A stretch of DNA of 64,000 bases. It comes from Phylloscopus collybita (Eukaryota; Chordata; Aves; Passeriformes; Phylloscopidae). The stretch covers positions 1,169,001 through 1,233,000 of the forward strand of contig JAJNNQ010000045.1 in NCBI GenBank assembly GCA_027886175.1, written 5' to 3'. How positions within the stretch are numbered: the first letter of the stretch is position 1; each line of letters begins with the position of its first letter. Below, in pieces: positions 11,736-35,672 of this stretch. The notes beneath the pieces were generated by a model. The model ran no database searches. It worked only from the letters and a program-made list of their open reading frames with translations, and had not been told where the DNA came from. The position numbers and the translations under genes were made by a program.

Positions 11736-12771
11736 ACTGGGTTGGTGTTTGCTTATTCAAAACATCAGATTTACAATCTAGTCTAAACCTTTCAGTCTTA
11801 GCTGGTCCAATGGCAGAATAAAATAAAAATAAAAATAAAAATCTATAAAATAGCTGCAGGTATTCCTTGATCTTGTTCAGGAATATTTCCCTCCCTCCCA
11901 CCAGTGTGCCCAGAGGCCAGCTCTCCCAGTACAAGGGAATAAAAGTCTGGGGGCAATCGGGGTCTTTCTGTCCATTCTTCTTCTTTCTTTCAGAGCTTGA
12001 TGAGAGCTGGTGACATCAGAATAAACAGAAAATTACAGCACAGAATTATGAATTCATGAACCTGGCAGAATAAAAAAGAAAAAAACAACCCAACAACAAC
12101 CCAACTGCAGGCTGTACACATTTGGCCTGTGAAGGTCTCAGTTCCAGGTACATTGACGACGCCCCAGTGGGGCACTCCCGTTTCTTGGTCCTTGTGAAAG
12201 CTAACAAAACCAAAACCAAAACCAAAACCAAAACCAAAAACAAAAACAAAAAACCAAAAACCAGCACCTTCTTCCCTCGGTGAAACACAGGAACTTTGGT
12301 TGTGGAAAGTTAAAACGAGCAACTAAACAAACCATCCAAATCTGAAAGGAAAAATGAAAATCCTTCCAAACAGAGCACCTTTCTAGCTAGGGTGAAACGG
12401 AGACTCAGGCTTTCAGAAGAGACACCACGTGGAAATTATTAGTCAACACATATCCCCTGAATTCTTGAAATGACAGGAGACTGTTTACAGCTGACTTGGA
12501 AACAGAATGTTCTTGGCCCACTGTGAACTTACTGAATTGTAAATTTTCCTGTTTTCAAGATATTTAAGAGAAAAATACAAGAGGGAAAATGATTCTGTTT
12601 CAATTTACAGGACAAATGGAAAAGTAAAAATGAAAACACCAGGTATTTTCTTCCTCCTTCACGTGTAATGTCGAAGACACATCCTCATTTCAAATGAAGG
12701 AATGAAAAGGAAGAGCTTGAGTACCAATATAAAAAGTCTCCTTGTGGGTCATATGTCCGTAACTGTCATGT

Positions 12772-12777
12772 TTTATT
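12772..12777 (-). terminator. Candidate proximal poly(A) signal AATAAA
   Basis: A canonical AATAAA on the minus strand about 0.5 kb after the TMEM132C stop. It could produce a short 3' UTR form. Confidence 0.25.
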
Positions 12778-13267
12778 GGAACCAGAACAAGTTATTGTTT
12801 GCCTCTTGCTTATTCTTTTCATGCTCTTATATTCTCTCATTTCTTTTTTTACAGATATTTTTGGTACTGCGAAATATTACCGCCATTATTACTTGTATGA
12901 CCCATAAAATGAATTCTCACCACCTCATCTTGCCCAGTTCATCATACTGGTCATACCATTTCCTTGTTCCTTTCTGCAATTTGTATTCCACTTCCTAAAT
13001 CCACGAGTAGCAGAATAACCACTGGGGGGGAAAAAAACCCAAAAAAACCAGGAACGACAAAAAACCGACAAAACGAAGCGAAAAACGAAAACAAACCACG
13101 GACAGTTTGGCAAATTTCTTTCCCTGATTATAAAAACTGCCTCATCATTTCCTCCTGGCAACCCCTTCCCCTCCCCCTCGCCCATCCCAATATATACTGT
13201 AGAACTGAAGGCATCAAGGTGTGGTTAAACCCCCTCCCAAAAAAAACCACCCAACCCCGGCAGGGAG

Positions 13268-23160
<9,893 letters not shown>

Positions 23161-25613
23161 CTAACCCTGGCGGCTCAACCCCAAAACAAGCAGAGAAGGT
23201 TCCCTTCTCTTTCTGCATGTTAATGATGGCCTTTTACAGTGGGAGCAGCTGAAGACAAAAATCCCTCCCTGGCTCAGGAGGCACAATTATGCTGGAGATG
23301 CCCAAGGGCTGGGTAGTGTTTCTGGTGCTGGGGAATTCCTACTGAGCACAGCTCCTGCCCAGCTGGAGCACGGCAAACCCAGGCTGGGCTCCACAGGGGC
23401 GAGCAGCCGAGCAAAGCTCTACCCTGAGGATGACCTCCATCAGCGGTGATGCTGCTTTCAAGGCTGGCTCTGCAGTAGATTTCACCCACTGAAGAGTAAC
23501 AGAAGTCGACTCATTTCCTCTGCAATAAACATTATCTGTTTATAAATGTTTACATTTTGATTAAAGCTGTAAAGTATTTCTAAACACTACAGCAGATTTA
23601 TCATTAATATGTAAATGCTGTCCTGAAATATAAGCAAGCATTATCATAGCTGTGTAAGAGTTATATCGGTAATCACTTCTTTAATCAGTGTTGTAATTTA
23701 CAGACCATTGAGTTTTCTCATTTATTATGTTACTGAGTACTAGTGATAAAATCACTCCTGGATATATAAATCATTAAGAGAGATGCAGATAGTATGAAGT
23801 GACTCCATGTGATAAAGTCATTGTCATTTCTATTCCTAAAGGTGTCATAAATGTCTGGGGAAATCCTGTGGCACATTAATCATGCATTAAGTGGTGAGCA
23901 ATGGGAGCTGTTACATTACTAAACGAGCTGGTATGTCTGCAAAAATTAGCAGCAAACCCAGCAGATCCCAACTCCTGCTCTTGCTCCCATCCTGTCAGAA
24001 TCCTATTTCATCACCCCTAACGAGCACGGGTAGTGGTGGAAATGCATCTCCCCACCTGAACGTAGGTTTTTATTATCATCTGCTCCCTTTTATCCCTTCC
24101 CAACGCCGTTTTATTCAAATGAAGATTATCAGCTGGCAGTGCTGCTGCCCCCAGACCCATCCAACAGATGGCCACAGATGCAGGAGCGGAGCTGCTCCCA
24201 GCCTGACACACACCCCTGCTTGTCTCCTCTCTCGGGTTTAGGCACTGCTCACACTACAGTAAAATATTCAGTGGTGAGACTGCAGAAAGAAACTTCAGAG
24301 AACGTAACACAAACAGTTCTCTGCCTCCTTCCCTCACAGGGCTATGCTCTGACAGCTCTGTTGGCTGAAGCACCACCATGTGCTGCAATACCTGACCCAT
24401 CCCTCTCTTCAGGCTTCTCCCTCAGACCACCTGAGGCTGGTTTAAAAGCCTGAAGGGGGCAGAAACATCTTCCTTTTAGCACTGTGAATGGCATGGCCTA
24501 ATTTCCCATCTATTAACTTGAATGGCAATAAAGAAGCAGGCTTAGTTCACACCAGGCTGTTTCAGAATGTCTGATCTAATCTAAAAGTGCAGCAGAGATC
24601 ACCAGGAACCCAGTAATAGGTATAACATCCTCTAGAATGCCAGGCAGTTGTTCACAACACACCCCTGCATGGGCTGCTTGTGCTTTCTGTGGTGTCTCTG
24701 CAGCAGCTCCACCCTGGGAGAGGAATCATCCTGAAAAGGTTTCTCGTTAAACGGCTCCAATGCAGGCAAGCAAGGGCTGCACTCAGGAGCCCCAGCCCTG
24801 AGCCCCTGCCCTGGGAGGTGTCTGTGCCCAGAGCAGTGAGCAGCCCCTGGGGCATCCCAGGGACACTCAGCCCCTGCAGCTGAGCTGCTGCTGTCCATCC
24901 TGGGTCTGCACCATTCCACAAAGCAGCTTCAGACAAAGCTCTTGGCTCTTCAGCCTTACCGTCCTTGGAGCAGAAGTGTTTGGGAGGCTTGGCAGCAAAA
25001 TCTAACTGAACTCTGCCTGGAGCAGCAGCCATTGCTGTCCTGAAGCTGGTTCCACCCCACCCATTTATATCCAACCCAAAGACAAATGAACTTTCTGGTT
25101 TAGTTGTGCAAGTTGCTTATTTATGCGTGGTGCAAACCACTTGCACGTGCTGGTAAAAGATTTCTGACAACAAACTCAGCTTCAGACTGGTCAGGTCTGG
25201 TCCAGATGTATGATTTTATATTGTCCAAAGCTCGCTGTTGTCAGCAACTGAACAAATCTAACGGTTGGGGAAAGGAAAAGAATAACAATAGTAGCAAAAC
25301 TGCAATTCCACAATGGTTCTGGGCTGGGATCCAACCTCCATCTGTATTTGGAAAGTTGCTGTAAACCTTCGTGGGTATGCCACAAACAAATGGCTGAACA
25401 AGTCCATCCAGCAGCCTAAGGAGGTGGCTGAGCAGCCACCACAAAGCCTCTCCAGCTGCTCCAGGTTGATATTTATTACTGGACATGCATCAGCAGCACT
25501 GGCAGGTCTTTAGGAGCTGCACTGCGAAAAGCATTCTTCTCTTCCCCAAGAACAAGCACTGCTCATGTCCCTACACATGCTCTGCCCCTGCTCCTCTGAT
25601 CAAGAAGCAGTGG

Positions 25614-25815
25614 AGGAGAGGGAGAGGGAGAGGGAGAGGGAGAGGGAGAGGGAGAGGGAGAGGGAGAGGGAGAGGAAAGGAAAGGAAAGGAAAGGAAAGG
25701 AAAGGAAAGGAAAGGAAAGGAAAGGAAAGGAAAGGAAAGGAAAGGAAAGGAAAGGAAAGGAAAGGAAAGGAAAGGAAAGGAAAGGAAAGGAAAGGAAAGG
25801 AAAGGAAAGGAAAGG
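25614..25815. repeat. Polypurine array: (GGGAGA)n then (GGAAA)n
   Basis: An unbroken purine run of about 200 bp on the plus strand. First come about ten copies of a GAGAGG hexamer (25614-25672), then about 28 copies of the pentamer GGAAA (to about 25815). In the TMEM132C pre-mRNA it is a pure pyrimidine tract. Long frames through it are artefacts. Confidence 0.95.
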
Positions 25816-28800
25816 AGGAGCCAAGCTGGGGCTGTACCGGGTTCCTGTAACTCTGTAAGCATTTTAACTCTTCCCTACCATCCGTTCCTCCTGACAGAGA
25901 AAGGCAACACTTCCCAGCTGGTGCTACACAGGAGAAAGTATCTCTGCACCTGATCTCAAGGTGGGTGTGCTCTCTGTGGGTTCATGACACTCACTCATCC
26001 TCACCTCAACGTTCAGGTAAAGCCACTCCACATGCCCATCTTCTGGAAGCAACACAGCTCAGCTGAGCTCAGCCACAACAGAAGAACAATGAGAGTGAGG
26101 GCACTTGCCTTCCTTGCCCTCCCCTCACACAGTGTCACTTCAAAGATAAATAAGCAAGGTTTCTCAGCCTCAGAGAACAGATGCACACCTACTGACTCTG
26201 CTACAATTTACAACTCCAGCAGGCCCCAGGTAGGGTGTGATTTGCTGAGCAGGTGCCCCTCACAAAAAAAGGGTACAGGTTGTGTGGTGGCTCAACAGAG
26301 CCCAGCTCAGACTAACTGAGGTGGAGATAACACCCCAGACAACTTTGTTCTGGAGTTACTCAGTGCAGGCCTGGCTAAACTGCTTTGATCTGTAAAAGAG
26401 GATGGAAACACAGGGCTGGTAGGGAGGACCAAAGGCAATGTCACATGGAGTCATGGAGGGAGGACAGAAAGCAGATTAAAAAAAAAAAATGGGTCACATT
26501 AGAACTCAAAATCTTTTTTTTTTTTTTAATAAAAAAAAAAGTATATTTGTTTAAGGGTTTTTGATAGATGGGAGAACTTTTCTGTTTTCCTCCAGGCTTC
26601 TGCCAGCACTTCTGGCAGGTCAGAGAACAGGGCATGGACAATCTCTCAGCTGTGGGTCCTGCCCACTCCAGGGCAAGGAAGTTTCTGAGAGAAGCTGGAG
26701 ACTGGGAGCAGCGATGTGTCTCTCATCTCCTGTAGTATTTATGCTTTTACTATGAAAACATCCTCCCTCTCAAAGTGCTTTTTATCTCTGGCATCAGAAG
26801 AAGGGAGCAATGATGAAGGGAAAGCCTACTTAGCCACCACCTTTAAGTGATCGGGTTTTTTCTTTCCTGCTTAGCAGATCAGCACGAAGTTTTGCATTTT
26901 AAAGAGCTCTCTGATGCTATTTCAGCAGTTCCTTTCATTATTAAGCTGCATTCAGCTCCTTTTCCCTTTTTTTTTTCTATTTTCCTAACTTCTTTCTCCA
27001 GATTAAAACTACAATAAAGAAGCAGACAGCAAAAGACAGGGCTAAGCACAACTCCCTAGAGGCTGCTTCTTTGTCTTTTTTCCTGGCATTCTATTTTTGT
27101 GCCCCCTTGTAACAAAGGCCACTGCCTTTCCAGATGACTTGGAGAGAGCCTCTCTGCAACAAATCACATTTTATTGAGCTGACAGAGAAAACTGCTGCCT
27201 GGAAATCAAGAGAGAGTCACTGCTGAGCTGCTACCTGTGGCACTCTGTGATCTGGGGAGGGAAGGTCCCTCTCCCCTGGCAATCAGCAGGTGGGCTGCAG
27301 GGAATTTAAAAATGATATTCCTGCAACTCTTACCAGCCAAGTGCAGAACCCCTGGGCCTCCCTTCACTTCCTCATTTCAGATTAAGGCTCTGATCCCTCC
27401 CTGGCCTCTGTCCTGCAGACCTGCAAGCAGGGAGCACGAGCTGCTGGAGGTCACCACAGAGGAGGGGACAAGGACACCACAGCCAGAGAGGGGCTGCTGG
27501 CACCTCTGGAGAATATTGCTTTTGCTGGGTTAAATTCCACTGCAGATTGCCCAGAAATTTTCCTTTCAATTGCTGGTGGAGTTCAGGTAGTTTTAGAAAG
27601 GCAAATTTCATGTCTAATACAAGCTAAGGCTGCCTTTCCAAAGATGGTGAACATCAAAAAGATGGTGATGTCTGTCCTGGTTGCTGTCTGTTGTACACAG
27701 CAGTGGAAAGAATGACAACTATAAAACCTAAAAATAAACGAGTGGTTGCCTCTGTCAGTCTACTCTAGTCCTAGCTTGTTTATTCTCCCAGTGGTTTTCA
27801 CCTCTGGAGACACCAGCCCAGTCTCGGAAGGACAGTTCAGAAGGACAAAACAAGAAGTTTTTAATGCAGCAATCCTGTCAGGTTTATGGAGACTGAAAAA
27901 CTGAGAGGCATCAGTCCATTTCCTAGGTAGAGCTCTGTGAGGTTTCAGGAGTGAGCAGCAACGAGGTGCCAGTGGATGTCCTGCTTGTATTCATCAGGTT
28001 CAGAATCCTGCATTTTTTTGTGTGTGTAAACCCATTTACCCACTTCTGTTGTACTAATGTAAATGCTGCTGAAATATTCAAAGGTTACATAAACGTTTAA
28101 ATATTTATGACAGCACTTCCATGAGCAGAGAGCTTTTTTTCCAGTGCCTCTGAAAGAAATCTCAATTTCAGTGAAAAAAAAAAAAATAAAAATTACAGGA
28201 TAATCAGTAAAGAATAGTGGTGTTCAGCACTTTCCATACATGAGACTCCTTGTGTTTAGCTCACTCTGGCACACCAGGAAGGCACCTGGAGCTCCTGCAG
28301 GTCAGGCTCTGGGAGCAGCCACTCATCCCATTAAGGAACACAGAGCACCAGGATCACTGATTCACCACAGACCAACACCTCATCCATAGGAAACACGAGA
28401 CAGTGATAATCATTCCACCAGCTTTTTGGATATTCATGTCCTTGCTATAGAATTTCTCCTAAGATTTCTTTACAAAAACGTCCTCTGTGGAAAGGGAATT
28501 ATCCTCTATTAAATTCTACAGGTTTTGAAAGAGAGACTCCGTGTAGCTCTCCAGCCTTGATTCCAATTAAACACCATGGTCTTACACACAAAGGAAATCC
28601 TCTGCTACATGAACATTAGGCTTCCTAAGAAGGATTTCAATGCCTGCCTGCGTAATCCTGAATAATCAGTAACCTAGTGGAAAACTGGAGCTGTCTCAAG
28701 GCCCACGCTACTCATTTTTTTTCAAATTAAACTGTTTAAGTCTGATAAAAGTTAAAGCTGCAGCCCTGAGCTTTTCCATGCTATTTACAGCTTTGTGACA

Positions 28801-29264
28801 CGGTCAGAGCAGCCTTTTGGAATGGAAAGCTCCATTCCAGGAGCTGCTAATTGCTCCGGTGACTGGACTTGGGCAGTGCAGCCAGGAGCACAGCCCTGCA
28901 GGCTGGCAGCACTCTCACCTGAACACAGGGAACCTGCCTTTCCCACATTACATCCAGAACAACCCTGAGAGTTCTTTTGACCTGTGAGCCTCCAAAAGGA
29001 TGAACCTGTTCCTTGAAACAGCTGAGGAACCACGATTCCCACTCTGGACAGAGGGAGCAGGGCAGTGTTACCTTCATGAACTGATTTCAGCCTGTGCTGA
29101 GTCCCTGAGCATGGACAAGCTGCAGCTCCCAGTGGGTACCAGGGCTGTGTGCTGGTGGAGCTCTGGGCATTCAGTCCCCGTGGCCAGCCCTCAGGCAAGG
29201 CTCCCAGCAAGCCACAGGACAGCACAGGCATGGAGCCCAGCACCAAAGAGGAGAACTCTTCAAA

Positions 29265-29839
29265 TGTTGGAGAGGATGAAGGAGCTAGGCCCTGCAGAGA
29301 TGATTTATTAGTAAAAGATTCTAAAAGTATGAAACTCACAAGAGGAATAGAATTAAAAGCAAAATTTGAACTCTAAGGCTGGACAGGAAGAAGGTGATTA
29401 GATAGCTGAAAAGACTTAGGTGGGTGAGTCAGTGACACCCCTGCCAAGACAAAAGGATGAATAAAAGGTTGGACCTTCTCAGGCATCAGGGATAAGGTGG
29501 GTTTCACAGGTTTTGGTCTGTAGAGTAGTATTGTAATGTTGTAGTTCCCATAGGCTGTATGTAGATTCTGTAGGGTTTGTATCTAGAGGTGATTGGTCAA
29601 TGCTCATTAGAATATTCACGATAGAAAGGGTTCAAATGGAATGTAACAGGTAACTCGGGCTCTTGCGCCCCTTCTCTTGGACCCTCTTGCCTCTTGCCCT
29701 CTTGGACTCTTTGCACTGGATCCCTGGACTCTTCCCCAGTCAGGCTGCCTCCCCACGACCAATAACCCACGTGTCCCAAAGAGTATCCTGGTCTGCAGAT
29801 CCTCTCTCTCATTGGACACCACCAGCGTGCTTTCTAATA
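29265..29839 (+). mobile_element. Solo LTR, family A, copy 2
   Basis: A 575-bp element starting TGTTGGAGAGGATGAAG and ending GCTTTCTAATA, with a perfect 6-bp flanking duplication TTCAAA (29259-29264 and 29840-29845). It is alike to copy 1 over its full length with a few percent difference by eye. AATAAA is at 29460-29465. It lies in the 12.3-kb TMEM132C intron, antisense to the gene. No internal retroviral sequence is present. Confidence 0.87.
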
Positions 29840-31584
29840 TTCAAAAAAATAAAGTTAAATCCAGGGCCATTCTTTGGATGCAATTTGGGCTCTCTCTGCT
29901 GAGCAGGGTCTGCATTTTCAGTCTCAGCAGCCAGATTAGCAAAACTAAGCAGAAACCCCCCCAAAGCAAGAGAGCTTTTCTTAGGGAAAAGGCTGTACAT
30001 TACCTAATCTCATTACAAAGATTTCAGAGGCAGCCTTGCAGAGCAGCAGCAGTACATTTAACTAACTGAATATCATTCACTACGACAGAACTGAGAGAGT
30101 AAAAGGGGCACAAAATGCCAGCTGAGACTGGAGGGCATCTACTTGCTCCCAAATGACCAGCTTTTGAAGCTGAGCTGTAGCTGTGCTGAGCCACGGGAGC
30201 TCTCTGCAGCTCACATTATCACAGAACCCAAAATCTGCCTTGTTTTTGCTCTCTCCAGTCAAGCAATTTCTGGAAATGGGGATGGGCAGGGAGCTTGGCT
30301 CCTGCTCACTGGGGATATGCCAGCCCATATATGCAGCATGGCCCCAGATAGCCTGCTTGGCAAGGCAGGATCCCAGGGTGGAATGACTTTGAATTCCATC
30401 TATGCAGTTTGGGCAGCAGTTGGGCATTTGAGACCATCACAGTGTCTGTCATTTCTGAACTCAGGGTGTAGCCACAACACATGGATTCACAATGAGTAAA
30501 TTACAACCAGGGGCAGAAAAGCAAAGGAGAATGAAGCCATCCTCTCTTCTGACTGCGTTTCTCAGAAAGATCTGGAGCAAACATCCTCCTGTCAGATCTG
30601 CAGCTGCCACAAGACTGGTGCTGCTTCTCCCAATTCCTCTCCTTATCTTGGTCTTGAAGCTTTGGAGGTGATTTTGAAGCACTTTCTGTGGAAGCTGAGG
30701 TGCTGTCACTGCTGCTCTGACTTTTCATTTGGGCTGTACTGGTTTCTCCATCCCCAGTGCAGGTGGAGAGCTGGGTGAAGGCACAGGTAACAGGCAGGGA
30801 AGTCTGTGAGGATATGGCTTAAAAGTTTCCTCAGCTGCCCTTGAAATTTTTGCCCATTATGTGATGGCAAGGCATTTACAGCTTCTATTGCTGGAGGTGT
30901 CTCAGTTTTTCAAACCCAGGCCCATTTTGGCTTTGAATTCCCACAGAGGGTGGCTGCTGGGGGAGTGAGTGGTGGTGGCCACTCCTGACAGAACATTTCC
31001 ACCTGTTTGCTCTCTTGGCATCTGACAGAAGTGTGTGCCAGAGCTTCATTTTCATCAAGCTCCTCTGAAGTTCTGCTGCTCTGCTGATGTGTATTGATCC
31101 CATAAATCACAGGACTGTGGAAAGTATGGAGGAGGGCAAGGAGGTGGGCTTTCCATTTGTTATCCTGTTCAGAATATAACATAACAGATTTGCCAGGAGA
31201 GAAACCTTCAAAGTCACAGAGCTTCAGAGCAGCAAAACAATGGCATTTCCATGCTGTGGCTTTCTTGCCTGTTTTTAAAGCTGTTCAGCTTCACACAAAT
31301 GGCTCTGTGTTCACACAGCATCAGAAGGGGGAGGAGGAGCCATCAGAGACCCAGGCTGCTGGGTCTGGACCCACAGAGAGATGCAGCTGCTGCTTTCCAG
31401 GGCTTTCAGGCTATTTTTGAGTGTGGTCAGTACAAACTGTATTTGCAGCTCATCAGCTCCTGAACATAAACCACAAACCTTCAGGGGAAAGGGGTTTGTT
31501 GGGTTCTTCACAGCAGGAAAGCACACCTGTTCCTGCAGGTGACCCAGGAACCCTGAGCGGGGTTTGCTCCTGAGCAAAGAGCAC

Positions 31585-31606
31585 AAAAAAAAAAAAAAAA
31601 AAAAAA
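31585..31606 (+). repeat. Poly(A) run, 22 A
   Basis: A pure run of 22 A in an intron. It may mark the tail of an old retroposed sequence, but no parent is recognised. Confidence 0.85.
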
Positions 31607-32187
31607 CAACCCAAGAAGAGCCCAAAAAAGCACAAAAGCATCAGCAAAAGCAGCCACGTTCCACCTGAATTCCCAGCAGATGAGAAGGAGCCTCTGCATG
31701 CAACTGCAATTACCATGAATGGATCCAGACAGATGGATCCTACTGGTAAATTCCAGCTTAGCGAAATAAAATTTGGCTTTTGCTTCCTTTTTAGTGCCAT
31801 CATAAATTTTGTGTCCACTTTTAAAAGGTTGGACCACTGTGTGAAGGTCTAGAGCACTCAAAGGCATTTAAAGTTCATGAAATCAGCTGTAAATTTGGAG
31901 GTAAAGACTGGGAACTATGAGACAATAAAAGAAGTACAAGCAGTAGCAGTCAGCACATTCAGACAGGACACAAACTGAGCACTGAGCTGCCCTGGGACCA
32001 TGAGTGTCACTGGGAAACTGTTCCCTGCTCTTTGCAGATAGATTTTAAATTCTGATTTCCATGGGGTTCTGTTACTGAGGACAATCCAGCCCCACTGAAG
32101 TAAAAATTAACACAAATGAGCTTTGAGCTGTTGGCCAGTTGCTGGGCAGGAGCATTAGCTTTAAGCTCTTTACATGAACCACACAAA

Positions 32188-32254
32188 GGGACATTTACCT
32201 GATAAATAAATATCACAGGAAGGGACATTTACCTGATAAATAAATATCACAGGC
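32188..32254. repeat. Tandem duplication, 34 bp
   Basis: Two near-perfect copies of GGGACATTTACCTGATAAAT followed by AAATATCACAGG, beginning at 32188 and 32222. Confidence 0.93.
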
Positions 32255-34519
32255 CAAGTGCAGACAGGCACTGAGCATCTTCAGCTTCTGGCCTCACTCT
32301 GTCATGTTTGGCTGAATCCAAATTACCACACAATTAAAGGCACACAGAAATATCTCTAGATGATGATATGAGCAAGTATTAAATAGCTCCGAATAGATCT
32401 CATCAATAACTCCCTTTTTTTTAATTTTTTTTTCCCTAAATTTGTGGTTTAAGGTAATCTACAGGCTTTACATGAACTATAAACTCATGCACACAGCCCT
32501 TGTACCATGGGCTTTGCCCAAAAGACATAATTTATGATGGCTGGGTTTTATTTTGAAGCAGAGAAGTTACTCCCAACAAGGTCTCTACACCAGGATTTCA
32601 CAGAGGAAGATATTTCTAAAGAATTGAACATAAAAGCTTGATGGAGATTTTCAAAATGAATTAAGGATGAAAGGCCTCTGTGCTCATTTGAAGCTTTCTG
32701 AGTGCTTTTTAAAATCTGAACCAATTGAAGATGTCAATTTGCCTTGAACCCCAAACCATTTCCTCATGTAAAGAAAGAAATTTCGTGGAAACTAGAACAT
32801 TCTAGATGGGAAAAAAAAAAAATTAAAAAGCCTTTTTTCCTTGAGATGATGAGATGAGAAAACCTTTTTGTTCCAAGCATTTAATTGAGCTGTGTTTCTC
32901 AGGCAGCTGTGTGTTTTACAGCAGTTAGCACTCCTGTCACAGCCACATCCCTCCAGAGGTTCTGCATACATTCCACACACACGGGAGACAGCTTCTCACC
33001 ATCTGAGCTATTTCCAACCAGTCCTGAAGAGGAAGAAATTACACCTGAAAAGCGCCCCTGGCTGATAGCCACAAATGCTGTGTGCTAACCTCCAGTTATT
33101 TGTTCCACTTCAACTTCCCAGTGCCCCAGGCAGGGGAGGCTCCTGGAAGCCACTCACCAATGTTCTGATGGTGCAAACATCCTTTCAAGGAACGCTTTTA
33201 GTGCAGATAAATTATTTCTGCAGAAAAGAAGAGGAGAGCACAGCAGGGAGGGCCCCAAGTGTTAATCAAAGGACAAGGTGCTTCAGGAAAACATTCTTTC
33301 CAAACAAATTGCTGGAGAGCTGCAACAGTGCAGGCTGTGCTGCACTTACTGCAAGAACACACTCTTTTCCTAGAGGCTTGGGGACCTCATTTCTTCTTGA
33401 TGAATATGCTCCAGAGCTAGAACAGCCAAAGGCCATTTTTCCAGAAGGATTTCTATTGGAGAAATAATTCTGCTGTCATTTTCTATGCATCATCTGGTGA
33501 TGCATTACATATCACATGGGGTTTTTTTATCCCCTAACTTGAGTCTTTCTCTGAGTGGAAGAACTTAATACTGGTCATTCTCACTGCTGGAAAGAAGAAA
33601 TCCCCAGGGGGCTGGAATTATTTGGTGGAATTCTGTAAGCTGTTACAGCAAGATGGAGTCACAACAGTCCTTTTCTGGTTCTTTTTAAATTATTATTTGT
33701 GAATGCTATCTTGTATTTTTTCTTACTTAGGGAAGTGGTTTCCAATAAGGCTCCAATCAGGATGGTGCCTAAACTAAATTTCAGTTTTTACTTCCATTTG
33801 TGGTGACGTGACTGCCTTAGGAAAAACATTAAATAGGAATTCCTAGAGATTAAAATCTCTGTAAAGCATCAAGCTCCAGCAAAATGGAGACATTTGGGCT
33901 GGCTTTGGAGGATCCACTGAAAACAGAAAGCTTTCTGTAAAAGTCTTCCACCATGGGTTCCTTAGCTCCAAATATGACTGGTTTTCCCACCTGCATGGCC
34001 AACTGTTGGTTCCTGCAAGTTGCCAAGAGTTGATTGCTTTCCATGACCCCACAAACTGAACTGACCACGAGAGATGAATGATGCTGAGGCATTGGCATTT
34101 ACACACCACACACCCACCAGGGATGGGAGCACACTCAAGACCCCCAGGCAGTGGCACCACAAAGCCCACTGTGCTACAAGCTGGAAAATCACCCCATGGA
34201 ACACACACACCCCTGTTCAAAAGAGCCTACAGGAGAAAACCAGCCCTGCTCCAAACTCCTGTGTGGGAAGTGCCTTGGGATTCACACAGAGCAGTGATTC
34301 CCTGTGATGCCTTAGGATTTCAGCTTTTATATTTTTCATATATTTGTAACCCTGCAGTTCTTTAGTGCAGAACTCTGAACTCCACACACAGAGTGAGCTG
34401 CTGCTTCCCCATTTTGCTCAGACACAATTCCTCTGCAGGCCTGGGAATCAAGGACACCTCACTGCCTCAGGCCCTGAGAGATGGAAACAGAAGTGAGCTG
34501 GGGCAGCAAACTTGGGGTG

Positions 34520-34750
34520 AATGACTTTATTACCTGAAGCTGGAATTGGAGGATGAACCCCCAATATGCAAATGGACCCAAGTGATAAAATTGTGAAAAC
34601 CTGTGACCCGTGGTCCATTTTTGGGCGCAGCCCCTGGAGGGCTTTATCTGCCCAAAATGTACCTGAAGGCCCTGCAATAAATACAACTTTTATTGCTTTT
34701 TATTCCCTGAATTTTGTCTGCCCTCTGTTTTTAGGTAGCCTCAAAAGGCA
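34520..34750 (+). mobile_element. LTR fragment, family B (ERVL-like), sense +
   Basis: The 3' part of an LTR. In order it has CCCAATATGCAAATGGACC, a TGGTCCATTTTTGGG block, TCTGCCCAAAATGTACC, AAGGCC, a CAATAAATACAAC poly(A) signal and an end near AGGTAGCC. The same blocks in the same order occur inverted at 36228-36480, which shows one family. The style is that of ERVL LTRs common in songbirds, from recall. Boundaries are approximate and no target duplication was identified. Confidence 0.6.
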
Positions 34751-34997
34751 CCACCTGCACAGTGGGAATCCCCTGCAGGACAGTGGCTGCAGCAGGAAGA
34801 GCTGTGCTGCCTTCAGTGCCCACCCCACAGAGCTGTGGAACTGAGGGGCACAGCTGGAAAGGTGATGGGAAACATCTGGAGGAGCAGAGCTCACAGCAGA
34901 GCTGCTTTTGCAGTCAATAGAATCCATGCACAGAGGACTCGAGGTGAAATTATTTTAAAATTAGGACACAGATCAAAACTGAGCTCAGTGTGGTGGC

Positions 34998-35652
<655 letters not shown>

Positions 35653-35672
35653 TCATCTTCAGAGGGGTGCTG

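Larger units (their letters stand above)
11270..13267 (-). other. TMEM132C: Probable TMEM132C 3' UTR
   Basis: This stretch follows the stop codon on the minus strand and holds no long reading frame of its own. In mRNA sense it is U-rich, with GUUUU-type runs where the plus strand has CAAAA or CCAAAA (11407-11450, 12200-12255, 13027-13085). Possible poly(A) signals in sense are AATAAA at 12772-12777 and 11730-11735, and ATTAAA at 11288-11293. The last is followed by an ordinary GC-richer sequence, so I place the end near 11270. The true end cannot be read without transcript data. Confidence 0.45.

Noticed and set aside
24652..25074. 140-codon minus-strand frame within an intron
   Set aside because: Not in phase with the neighbouring TMEM132C exons, which join directly, and no recognisable domain.
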